From Pyrinomonadaceae bacterium (lineage in GTDB: Bacteria; Acidobacteriota; Blastocatellia; Pyrinomonadales; Pyrinomonadaceae): a stretch of DNA of 44,493 bases. Made by a program: the position numbers and the translations under genes. Under the pieces are notes generated by a model that worked only from the letters and a program-made list of their open reading frames with translations, had not been told where the DNA came from and made no database searches. The stretch spans positions 1 to 44,493 of the forward strand of contig JACCUI010000099.1 of NCBI GenBank assembly GCA_013811945.1, written 5' to 3'. This document shows positions 16,982 through 24,658 of the stretch, in pieces (within the stretch, counting starts at the first letter, position 1; each line of letters starts with the position of its first letter).

Positions 16982-17044
16982 ACGTCTAACTCATCAGGTT
17001 TAATAAAATAGTGAAGGCATCGAGTTAAAGTACCAAGTAGGTCA

Positions 17045-17287
17045 TTACCAACTGCCTCCCGCGCCGCCGCCGCCGAAATCTCCCCCGCCACCAAAGCCGC
17101 CGCCGGTACCCCAGCTTGAGCCCCCGAATGGGCCGCTGCCCCACCCGCTCGAAGACCAACCGCTGCTGCTTCTGCTATTAAATAAGGAGTTGAGAAGTAA
17201 AAGATTTAAACAACCGCCACCCCTCCGGCCCCTTCCGGATAAGAGAAGGATTATAAGAGCAATAATTGAAACGACGGCACAGGACAT
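17045..17287 (-). CDS. Small membrane protein with Gly-rich TPM-like tail
   Basis: 80 residues from ATG 17,287 with AGGAAGAG upstream. One membrane helix (VVSIIALIILLLSG) is followed by a basic GRGRRGGG stretch and a Ser/Trp/Gly-rich tail ending GGDFGGGGAGGSW. Membrane-anchored TPM-domain (YgcG-type) proteins end with the same helix plus Gly-rich tail and final GxSW, but the roughly 120-residue TPM domain that should precede the helix is absent. It may be a tail-only relic or a genuine small protein. The neighbour at 17,372 is another small membrane protein. Confidence 0.5.
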   Translation of the reverse strand: MSCAVVSIIALIILLLSGRGRRGGGCLNLLLLNSLFNSRSSSGWSSSGWGSGPFGGSSWGTGGGFGGGGDFGGGGAGGSW

Positions 17288-17371
17288 AGATACTCTTCCT
17301 AGCTGGGGCTCAAGGATAGTTCCGCATGGCTCTAATCGTGGAGACCTAAGTGCGTCGATCAATCGTCAGGA

Positions 17372-17536
17372 TTACCGCCGCCGCCTTGTCAATAAGACCA
17401 AGACGACAATCACTAAGAGGAGCCCGAGAAGCCCGCCGGGCCATAAGAACCAGCCGCCCCCGCTCGAATAGCCTCCTACCACGCAAGCCGGTTGCGCCAG
17501 CGCGAGCAGAAATGCAACCACAGAGAATCGTTTCAA
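17372..17536 (-). CDS. Small exported membrane protein, 54 residues
   Basis: Reads from TTG 17,536 to TAA 17,372, with GGGAG 10 nt before the start. Residues 1-17 are signal-like (LKRFSVVAFLLALAQPAC); then comes a glycine/tryptophan turn (GGYSSGGGWFLWPGG) and a strongly hydrophobic helix (LLGLLLVIVVLVLLT) ending in RRRR. Another frame is also open here but gives a non-protein-like Arg-rich sequence. Small proteins of this type are common and uncharacterised in soil bacteria. I cannot assign a function. Confidence 0.55.
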   Translation of the reverse strand: MKRFSVVAFLLALAQPACVVGGYSSGGGWFLWPGGLLGLLLVIVVLVLLTRRRR

Positions 17537-17576
17537 GCTTGTGTAACTCCCTCAACGCGTCTTCAGAATGTTGCTC

Positions 17577-17777
17577 TCAAAAGATCCACGTTAACAACGA
17601 CAGAACCAAACTGAGTAGCAGCGACAGTAACAACATAGACGTGATGGGTGCGAAAACTCTGGTGCGCGTTCCCCGGTACTGTATGTCTCCGGGCAGGCGC
17701 CCGAACTTGGACAGTTTGCCCGAAAACGCTAACAGACCAATAACCAGCAAAGAAGTAACTGCAAAGATGATAAACAT
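17577..17777 (-). CDS. DUF2905 family small membrane protein
   Basis: 66 residues from ATG 17,777, with GAGG about 9 nt upstream. Two hydrophobic helices (IIFAVTSLLVIGLLAFSGKL and ITSMLLLSLLLSLVLSLLTW) flank the family signature FGRLPGDIQYRG (canonical LGxLPGDI). The DUF2905 family is a short two-helix membrane protein of unknown function, found widely in bacteria. It is immediately upstream of the two other small membrane genes on the minus strand, so the three may share a promoter near 17,800. Confidence 0.85.
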   Translation of the reverse strand: MFIIFAVTSLLVIGLLAFSGKLSKFGRLPGDIQYRGTRTRVFAPITSMLLLSLLLSLVLSLLTWIF

Positions 17778-18071
17778 TATAGATAACCTCAAAATCTTTC
17801 AAAGACAAGCAGCTTGAGTGCAGCAGTGAATTGTTCTTACTCACATATGGCTTTGAAGCGTGACCCGTGTACGTTTTTCGCAAGCAAAAAAGACTGTCGG
17901 AAGACTGCAGCACGAGGCGTGCCGCTCTTCTTTCGAACCTTCCCTGTCGCACTGATCAAACATTTCTCTTGAAGGACCGTAGGGCCAGCACGACACGGCT
18001 GATTGCGTGTGGCGTTTACCTTACCTTTGCGAAACTCAGCTAGTACCACCCAGCGTTTATTTGTTCGTCTC

Positions 18072-18902
18072 TTATGAGAGACGTTTCTCCAGCTCAAGCA
18101 GGCGCGTTGCTAAGCTTGCGTCCCCGATCTTCTCCGCCACGGAATAGAATGAGAAAGTCGCGCCGCGCCAGCGCAGCTGCTCCACGTCGTCGAAGAGTGG
18201 CGCGTCAATTCTGAGCGTCGCGAGCTTTTTGAAGAGCAGTGCGGAGGCGCGGTTTTCCTCCTTGAGAATCTCAAGCGGGAAGTCTTCGAGGCGGCCGTAG
18301 CGGTTTATGAGTTGAGCGGCTGTCTTGGTTCCGTACCCAGCGATTCCCGGATAACCATCCGCCGCGTCACCCACGAGCGCGAGGTAGTCCGGGATGAACG
18401 CCGGGGCTAAACCAAACTTGGCGCGGATAGCGTCGGCATCGCGGATCAGGCTCCTTCTCCCGTCCACCTGCACCACGCGCTCTCCCACCACGCACTGCGC
18501 CAGGTCCTTGTCCGGCGTCCAGATGCACACTTTCTCAACTCGCTCATCCTGGGCCGCAAGGTGAGCTGCGGAAGCGAGCGCGTCGTCGGCCTCGAGCTCG
18601 ATCATCGGCCACACGACGACACCCATCGCAGCGAGCGCCTCCTCGAGGGGAACGAACTGCGAGCGCAGGACTGGCTCGACTCCGGCGCCGGTCTTGTAAT
18701 GAGGCCACAAATCGTTGCGGAACGACTCGATGATATGATCAGTCGCAACTCCGAGATGAGTCGCTCCCTCATCGAGCATCTTCGTAACTGCACGAAGCAC
18801 GCCCGCCACTGCGCCGTATGGTGGATCGGTTTTCTTGAAGCGCCGGATTCCGTAGAAGTGACGAAAGAGTTCGTATGTGCCGTCGATCAGGTGAACAATC
18901 AT
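18072..18902 (-). CDS. 5'-3' exonuclease / flap endonuclease
   Basis: 276 residues, comparable to a free-standing version of the DNA polymerase I 5'-nuclease domain. Acidic active-site motifs are visible: HLIDGTYELFRHFY at the N terminus, GVATDHIIESFRNDLW, ELEADDALASAAHLAAQ and CIWTPDKDLAQCV. The helix-hairpin-helix DNA-binding element is ALVGDAADGYPGIAGYGTKT followed by AAQLINRYG. It should remove 5' flaps and RNA primers in replication and repair. ATG 18,902 lies at the edge of a long intergenic region; it sits between the small membrane genes and the YciI gene. Confidence 0.9.
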   Translation of the reverse strand: MIVHLIDGTYELFRHFYGIRRFKKTDPPYGAVAGVLRAVTKMLDEGATHLGVATDHIIESFRNDLWPHYKTGAGVEPVLRSQFVPLEEALAAMGVVVWPMIELEADDALASAAHLAAQDERVEKVCIWTPDKDLAQCVVGERVVQVDGRRSLIRDADAIRAKFGLAPAFIPDYLALVGDAADGYPGIAGYGTKTAAQLINRYGRLEDFPLEILKEENRASALLFKKLATLRIDAPLFDDVEQLRWRGATFSFYSVAEKIGDASLATRLLELEKRLS

Positions 18903-19212
18903 TTATCCACAGATTACGCTGATACTCAGACTAAGTTTTTTACGGAGCTGCCCGGCCGGGGCACGTGGCCCATCTATTCTCGGAACTAGTCTTGGGGCAA
19001 AAGCCCTATCTTCGGGAACAAAAACCGCTGCAACACTACTCTGTAAAGTCTTATTCTGTGTAGTCTGCGGATAGTACTTCCGAAAAAAAAGGTAGTAGAT
19101 GTGTCGATTTCGCTTCCCCTCGTTCGACTTGACCGTAGAGAGCAAGGTTCAAACCGGTCGAGACCGACCGTCTGTTCCGCTCAAAACAAAAAATTAGAAG
19201 GAGACAATTACA
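18903..19212. other. Divergent intergenic region
   Basis: 310 bp between the minus-strand exonuclease and the plus-strand YciI gene. No frame is convincing. It contains sequence resembling short dispersed repeats (ATCCACAGATTACGCTGAT near 18,904 and GTAGTCTGCGGATAG near 19,057, related to copies at 20,857) but no clear promoter. Confidence 0.4.
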
Positions 19213-19635
19213 ATGCGAGTTATGGTGTTGGTCAAAGCTAATAAGGACTCGGAGGCGGGCGCTCTGCCGGATGAGAAGATCCTTACTGAGATGGGGAATT
19301 TTAACGAAGAACTGGTGAAAGCCGACGTGATGCAGGCAGGCGAGGGGCTCCACCCGAGCTCGAAGGGCAAGCGCGTCAAATTTTCTGGAGGAAAAAAGAT
19401 CGTGATCGACGGTCCTTTCGCCGAGACGAAGGAGTTAGTTGCCGGCTACTGGCTGTAACAGGTGAAGTCGGTGGAAGAAGCTATCGATTGGGTAAAGCGA
19501 GCGCCATTTGAGGAAACCGAGATTGAGATTCGACCTGTCCTTGAAGCAGAGGATTTCGGTCCAGAGTTCACTCCTGAACTCAGGGAACAGGAGGAGCGCC
19601 TGCGCGCGCAGATGGAGAAGAAAAACCAAAAGTGA
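19213..19635 (+). pseudogene. YciI-like (DGPF) protein interrupted by in-frame TAA
   Basis: AAGGAG precedes ATG 19,213. The frame begins MRVMVLVKANKDSEAG and carries the family motif KIVIDGPFAETKELVAGYWL; it then meets TAA at 19,456-19,458 and continues without shift (QVKSVEEAIDWVKRAPFEET and so on) to TGA 19,633-19,635. The family normally has GYWLWQVKS, so the stop replaces a conserved Trp. The rest, including the Glu-rich tail, is intact. TAA is not a recoding codon for selenocysteine, so this is probably a nonsense mutation, or a base error. Confidence 0.8.
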
Positions 19636-19761
19636 CGCGTTAGTCGCGGCGCGCGTCCCAGCTACCCTTAGTAGCCAGCTTAGTTTAACCATTCAAGCTC
19701 CTCACTGGGATCGCGGGCGTCCCGCCCGCATGGACGCGAACAAGGTCTAGGTTGAATATCA

Positions 19762-20652
19762 ATGCCCGAGGGACCAGAGGTTCGAAAGTTCGCTGACGCG
19801 GTTGACGGTGTGTTGACCGGCCGAGTTATCCGGTCATTTGACGCGCGCACCCGCGAGGCGCGGAAGTGGCTTGATGAGAACGGTACTCGTCTGGTCGGGC
19901 GCCGTGTGTTGAGTGTGCGTTCGCACGGCAAACATCTGGTCGGCCAAATCGAAGGCAGGTTTTATTTTCACTCTCACCTGATGATGTGGGGACGCTGGCA
20001 GACATTCGTTCCTCACCCGCCTGACGACGTTGATCGACGAGAACGCGCGCGGGTAGTCGTCGAGGGTGGCGCCGCCATTCTTTATTCTGGTCCCATTTTT
20101 AATGTCGGCGAAGGTGATCCACGTGCGCAGGTTGAGCACCTCCAGACCCTCGGACCTGATGTCTTGCCGTATGAAGGCGTTTTTAATGACGCTGAGTTTA
20201 GTCGTCGTTTAAAGCTACCGGAGTACCGCGATTTAACAATTGGCGCGGCCCTCCTGAATCAACGCATCGTTGCGGGTTTGGGAAACTATCTGCGTGCTGA
20301 AGTGCTTTTTGCATGTGGGCTAAATCCCTGGGCGAAGGTAGGGAAATTGAAGAAGAGGGAAGTGACTTGTCTAGGCAGGACGGTGCCGGAACTCGCGCTC
20401 CGTTCCTATCTCTTTGGAGCCACAGCATCCGACAACGATCGCGAGCGCATGAACACCGATCCTTCACTCGTCTATCAACAAGGCCGGGAAATGGGCACGC
20501 GACATGTCGTGTTCCGCCGTACCAACTTACCCTGCTTGCGTTGTAGCCACCCTATAAAACAGCTTCGACAAACGACATCGGGTGACACTGACGAAGACCG
20601 TTCTCGTATCACCTACTTCTGTGCCCATTGTCAGCACGTTTCCCTTCAGTAG
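19762..20652 (+). CDS. nei: Endonuclease VIII-type DNA glycosylase (Nei/Fpg family)
   Basis: 296 residues. It begins MPEGPEVRKF, with the catalytic Pro2 and Glu3 of the Fpg/Nei family and the Nei-type G in place of Fpg's L; Lys57 in SVRSHGKHL is the conserved beta-hairpin lysine. The helix-two-turn-helix region is around LLNQRIVAGLGNYLRAEVLF, and a C-terminal zinc finger is CLRC ... CAHC. It excises oxidised pyrimidines by base excision and beta/delta-elimination. It sits in a neighbourhood with the exonuclease and photolyase, a loose DNA-repair grouping. Nei versus Fpg is judged from the N terminus only. Confidence 0.9.
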   Translation: MPEGPEVRKFADAVDGVLTGRVIRSFDARTREARKWLDENGTRLVGRRVLSVRSHGKHLVGQIEGRFYFHSHLMMWGRWQTFVPHPPDDVDRRERARVVVEGGAAILYSGPIFNVGEGDPRAQVEHLQTLGPDVLPYEGVFNDAEFSRRLKLPEYRDLTIGAALLNQRIVAGLGNYLRAEVLFACGLNPWAKVGKLKKREVTCLGRTVPELALRSYLFGATASDNDRERMNTDPSLVYQQGREMGTRHVVFRRTNLPCLRCSHPIKQLRQTTSGDTDEDRSRITYFCAHCQHVSLQ

Positions 20653-20872
20653 TTACTTTCGACTAAAGCGTCAAGCTTCTCCCCGGACCGCGGGCGTCCG
20701 CCGTGAGCGCCGTCAGACGTTTCGACTTCGCCAGGCTCAACTTCCCGACCCACACTTCACCTACCTGATCACGGCAGGCGAGACGCTGAACACAGTAAGC
20801 AGGTACAGTACGTGGCAGAGCGCCAAAATCGTCCTTCCTACTCCTACACTTGTTTAAGTAATCTGCGGATTC

Positions 20873-23800
20873 CTATTCGGACTGCGCTGCCCGGTCGGCT
20901 GCGCCGGCCATTACGTCGCGCACGGCCGCGGAGTTCAGGAACGTTGCGCGCAAATTATCATCGGTGACGTTGGCTGCACACGCGTTAACAATTTTCGCAG
21001 CCTGTGTAAAGGCCGACTTCGCCGCCGTCTGATCCCCACGGCCCAATTGCAAGCGGCCAAGGTCGGCGTATGTTCTCCAGGCGACCAGGGGTGCCGGATA
21101 GCGATGCAATTCGTCAAGTGCAGCAACAAATTCTGCCTCCGCGATAGCCGGATCGCCTCCCGCACCTGCGATGAGGGCCCTAAGCCGATGGGCCTCGGCT
21201 ATGTACTTATGCACCTCGTGCTCTTTGGCAGTGTCGAGTAGGCGGTAGGCGAATTCTCCGGCCTTCTCCAGGTCGCCCTGATGCAGCCAGTGCCACGCGG
21301 TTGCCGCTTCCAGACGAATGTTGTAGCGCCAGCGGAACCAGGCATCCCGCTCAAAGATTTCGCGAGTTTCGCGAAACGAGGAAATCGTTTCCTCAGCATT
21401 ACCGCCGTAGGTATGGTCGATACCAAGGTTGATTAAGGAATTTGCCTCTGCCTCAAGCACGTGATACTGACGTGCTACTCGCAAGCCTTCCTGATCATGT
21501 TTGAATGCGCCCTCAAAATCCTGCAGCTCGCGGTGCATCCAACCGATACAATTTGGCATGCGCGGGAACCAAAAGCGATCGCCGTTGCGGCCCGCCATCT
21601 GGATTGCTTCTTCCAGCGTAGCAATAGCCTCCGACATTTGTCCGAGATTTCCCTTCGAGAGGCCGAGAAAAAACATTGACGTTAAGAACAGGAATCCGTC
21701 ACGCAACCTGGAGGCGAGACTTCTGGCTTCCTGCTCACACTCGATTGCGAGCTCATATTCAGTCTGGAAAAAATGTAGACAACCGCGCCAGGTTAATCCC
21801 GTCAGGAGGGCCGGTTTGTAATCGATGGCCCGGGCACTTCTGATTACATCATCAAGAATGGGACGACCGAGCGCCAGCTCGCCGTAAGCCGCGTGTTTCA
21901 GCGCCATCAGACCCATCGTGTCCAGACGCAGCGTCTCACTCCCAGCGCGCCCGGCGGCGGCGAGCGCCTCATCGGCACGGGCCTCCATCTCCTCAAGTCG
22001 GTGAGAAAAGAACAAAGTCGTGGCCAGGGCGATAAGCCCCGCGGCCTGCTTCTCAGGGCGGTCGAAAACCTCCTGCTGTTTGAGCATCTTTACGTAATCG
22101 TCGACGGATTGGCTAAAGCGGCTCAGCGCCATATTGGTGGCGCCACGCTTCTCGTAGAGGGCCACCATTGTTTCCGGCTGGACTTCGTCAGGCAGTTTCT
22201 CCGCCAAACTCAAAGCACGTGTGTAATGGTCGGCGGCTTCGGCGTTTGCGTAAAGCGTGGTCGCGTTGTCTCCCGCATGGATCAAAAAATCCACCGCCCG
22301 TCGAAAGTCGCGCCCGCGTTCGAAATGCAAAGCGAGTTGCGTGGCGATATGCGGAGCGCGCTTTCCGTAGTGCAACGCCAAACTTTCGCCCGCTTGACGG
22401 TGCAGCAATATTCGTCGTTTGGCCACCAGTCCGCTATAAAGAAAATTTTGGTAAAGCGCGTGAGCGAAGCGATAGCTCGTCGCGAGTGATCCGTCTGGTA
22501 ATTCTTCTTCTCCGCGGGTAACGATCAGTCGATGAGTTTTCTCGATTCGCGCGAGCAGTTCCTCGAGATCAACTTCGTCGACACCGAGCAAACCGGCAAC
22601 TACGACAGACAGAAACTCCTGCCCTTCGACACTGGCGTACTCCAGGGCGCGGCGCTCTGCTGCTCCGAGCGAGTCCACTTTTTTGCTGATCATGCTGCGC
22701 ACGCTTTCCGGCGCTTCCAGCTGCATCTCTGAGAGCGGTCGACTCAAAGACCAGTGTTCATTGGTTTTCACAATGTCGCCACGTTCGTGCATGTACTGCA
22801 CCAGGTTCGTGGCAAAGAGCGGGTGCCCTTCAGTCTTATCATGAATGTGTTCGGCAAACTCAGGCGGAAAATTGTGCGGAGCAAACGTCGCATTCAGGTA
22901 GTCCTGAATGTGGCCGGGACTGAGCGAATCGAGCGCAATCTCCTCAGACAACTTGTGCGTTTGCATCTCGGCTTTGCAGCTCTTAAGCGGATGATTGTTT
23001 CGTTCAATATCCTCGGGTCTGAACGTGCCGGCAATCATGAGAGGCTGGTTGCTGATGCGTTGCGACAAATGTCGCAGCAAATCCACGCTGGAAGGGTCAG
23101 CCCAATGTAAGTCTTCGAGCAGCAAGACCACCGGGGAAGCGGTTGCAAAAATACCGAGCGCGTCTCCCATTTCGCGCATCATCCGTTCCTTAGTCGCGCC
23201 AATCGTTTCCTGTTGCAACTTTTCTATCGCGCCGGTGGAAGCGAAAGCTACGGGCAACTGCGTGCACCACGTGGGCGCGGAATTACGCATTACCGCCGCT
23301 AGTCGCTCACGCGAGGATCCGTCCAGCAGTGCGCCGATGGCATCCAGAAACGGCAGATAGGCTTCGCCGGTGCCATACTGTTCGACGCAACGTCCCCGAG
23401 CAACTGACAAACCCGGAAAGCGGGCGCGAGCGCGACGCAGAAACTCATCAGAAAGCGAAGTTTTGCCGATGCCCGGTTCGCCGCTGATGAATACAACTCG
23501 ACCGCTGCCGTCAATTGTTTGCCGCAGAAATCCTTCCAACCTGCTTAACTCTGGCTCTCTGCCTACAAATGGAGCCGCAGGCACTTTGACCAAATCCTTG
23601 TCATAGACGATCGGGCTACCCAGCCATTCCCCAGTAAAGGTGGCCCGTAAGCTCCTTAAGGCTTGGGCCATCTCAGCCGCCGACGAATAACGTCTCTCTA
23701 TGTCTTTAGCGAGCGCCCGCTCGAGAATCACGTCGAACTCACGCGGCAGTTCCGGTCTGACACCACTGGGCGACGGCGGATCGATTGTCGCGATGGCGTG

Positions 23801-24499
23801 CATGATGGCGAGCATGCTGGGACCAGCAAAAGGCATTGATCGTGTGGCCGCCTCATAGAGGACGGAGCCGAGCGAAAAGATATCGGAACGTCCGTCGAGA
23901 GCTAATCCGCGAGTTTGCTCCGGAGACATATAGGCCGCAGTGCCAAGCACAGTTCCTTCGTCCGTCAGGTTCGTCAGCGTGGGCGCGTCGCTATCGACCT
24001 TGTCGGCGACCGTGCGGATCAGTTTTGCCAGTCCGAAATCCAGGACCTTTGCCTGGCCGCGAGGAGTGACCAAAATGTTAGCTGATTTGATATCGCGGTG
24101 GATGAGGTTGATCTCGTGTGCAGCTTCAAGCGCCTCAGCCGTCTGGATGCCGATATCAAGCAGTCGCCTGAGGGGCAGTGCCCCATCGCGCTGAATCAGG
24201 GTTTTAAGATTTTGCCCCTCCACATACTCCATCACGATAAAATCGAGACCGTCAGCCTCTTCAATGGCGTAAATGGTGACGATGTTTGGATGATTGAGGG
24301 CCGAAGCTGATTGTGCTTCCTGAAGAAAGCGGCGCCGGGCAATGGGTTTCTGATTGATAGCGGTCAGGAGAAGTTTAATGGCTACCGTGCGCCCGAGTCG
24401 GGTGTCCTCGGCCTTGTAGACCTCACCCATACCACCACTATCAATCTTGCTCATCAATCGGTAATGCAAAAGCGTCCGTTGCGGCTCGGATGAATTCAT
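20873..24499 (-). CDS. Ser/Thr protein kinase fused to AAA ATPase and TPR repeats
   Basis: 1,208 residues from ATG 24,499 (GGGGG 4 nt upstream). Residues 12-285 form a PknB-like kinase: glycine loop DSGGMGEVYKAED, Lys42 (VAIKLL), HRDIKSANIL at 134-143, DFGLAKL at 154-160, and the APE-equivalent MSPEQTRG. Residues 312-560 are an AAA_16/NB-ARC-like ATPase: Walker A GEPGIGKTS (341-349), Walker B VVLLLEDLHWADPSS. The C-terminal half is tetratricopeptide-like, with repeated helices (e.g. ALYEKRGATNMALSRFSQSV). There is no transmembrane segment. The layout resembles a sensory adenylate-cyclase/LuxR-type receptor with a kinase head, a recognised acidobacterial class. Ligand unknown. Confidence 0.95.
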   Translation of the reverse strand: MNSSEPQRTLLHYRLMSKIDSGGMGEVYKAEDTRLGRTVAIKLLLTAINQKPIARRRFLQEAQSASALNHPNIVTIYAIEEADGLDFIVMEYVEGQNLKTLIQRDGALPLRRLLDIGIQTAEALEAAHEINLIHRDIKSANILVTPRGQAKVLDFGLAKLIRTVADKVDSDAPTLTNLTDEGTVLGTAAYMSPEQTRGLALDGRSDIFSLGSVLYEAATRSMPFAGPSMLAIMHAIATIDPPSPSGVRPELPREFDVILERALAKDIERRYSSAAEMAQALRSLRATFTGEWLGSPIVYDKDLVKVPAAPFVGREPELSRLEGFLRQTIDGSGRVVFISGEPGIGKTSLSDEFLRRARARFPGLSVARGRCVEQYGTGEAYLPFLDAIGALLDGSSRERLAAVMRNSAPTWCTQLPVAFASTGAIEKLQQETIGATKERMMREMGDALGIFATASPVVLLLEDLHWADPSSVDLLRHLSQRISNQPLMIAGTFRPEDIERNNHPLKSCKAEMQTHKLSEEIALDSLSPGHIQDYLNATFAPHNFPPEFAEHIHDKTEGHPLFATNLVQYMHERGDIVKTNEHWSLSRPLSEMQLEAPESVRSMISKKVDSLGAAERRALEYASVEGQEFLSVVVAGLLGVDEVDLEELLARIEKTHRLIVTRGEEELPDGSLATSYRFAHALYQNFLYSGLVAKRRILLHRQAGESLALHYGKRAPHIATQLALHFERGRDFRRAVDFLIHAGDNATTLYANAEAADHYTRALSLAEKLPDEVQPETMVALYEKRGATNMALSRFSQSVDDYVKMLKQQEVFDRPEKQAAGLIALATTLFFSHRLEEMEARADEALAAAGRAGSETLRLDTMGLMALKHAAYGELALGRPILDDVIRSARAIDYKPALLTGLTWRGCLHFFQTEYELAIECEQEARSLASRLRDGFLFLTSMFFLGLSKGNLGQMSEAIATLEEAIQMAGRNGDRFWFPRMPNCIGWMHRELQDFEGAFKHDQEGLRVARQYHVLEAEANSLINLGIDHTYGGNAEETISSFRETREIFERDAWFRWRYNIRLEAATAWHWLHQGDLEKAGEFAYRLLDTAKEHEVHKYIAEAHRLRALIAGAGGDPAIAEAEFVAALDELHRYPAPLVAWRTYADLGRLQLGRGDQTAAKSAFTQAAKIVNACAANVTDDNLRATFLNSAAVRDVMAGAADRAAQSE

Positions 24500-24658
24500 G
24501 ACGCCCCCTGATCCGACAGCGACTCTGCACCCTGATGAAATGGCGAACACTGTAATAAATGTGTTCGCTTAGTGCAATCTGTAGTGGAATGTGAGCGAAA
24601 GTGTCCAGGTTGTCTAGGTACAGACATCTGTCCTGCCTGCCTCCCACTGCGACTGGCA

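Noticed and set aside
19456..19458. In-frame TAA in the YciI gene as a third recoding site
   Set aside because: TAA does not specify selenocysteine or pyrrolysine and it replaces Trp rather than Cys; treated as damage.
21893..22489. 198-codon frame opposite the kinase gene
   Set aside because: Antisense shadow of the TPR region, no domain.
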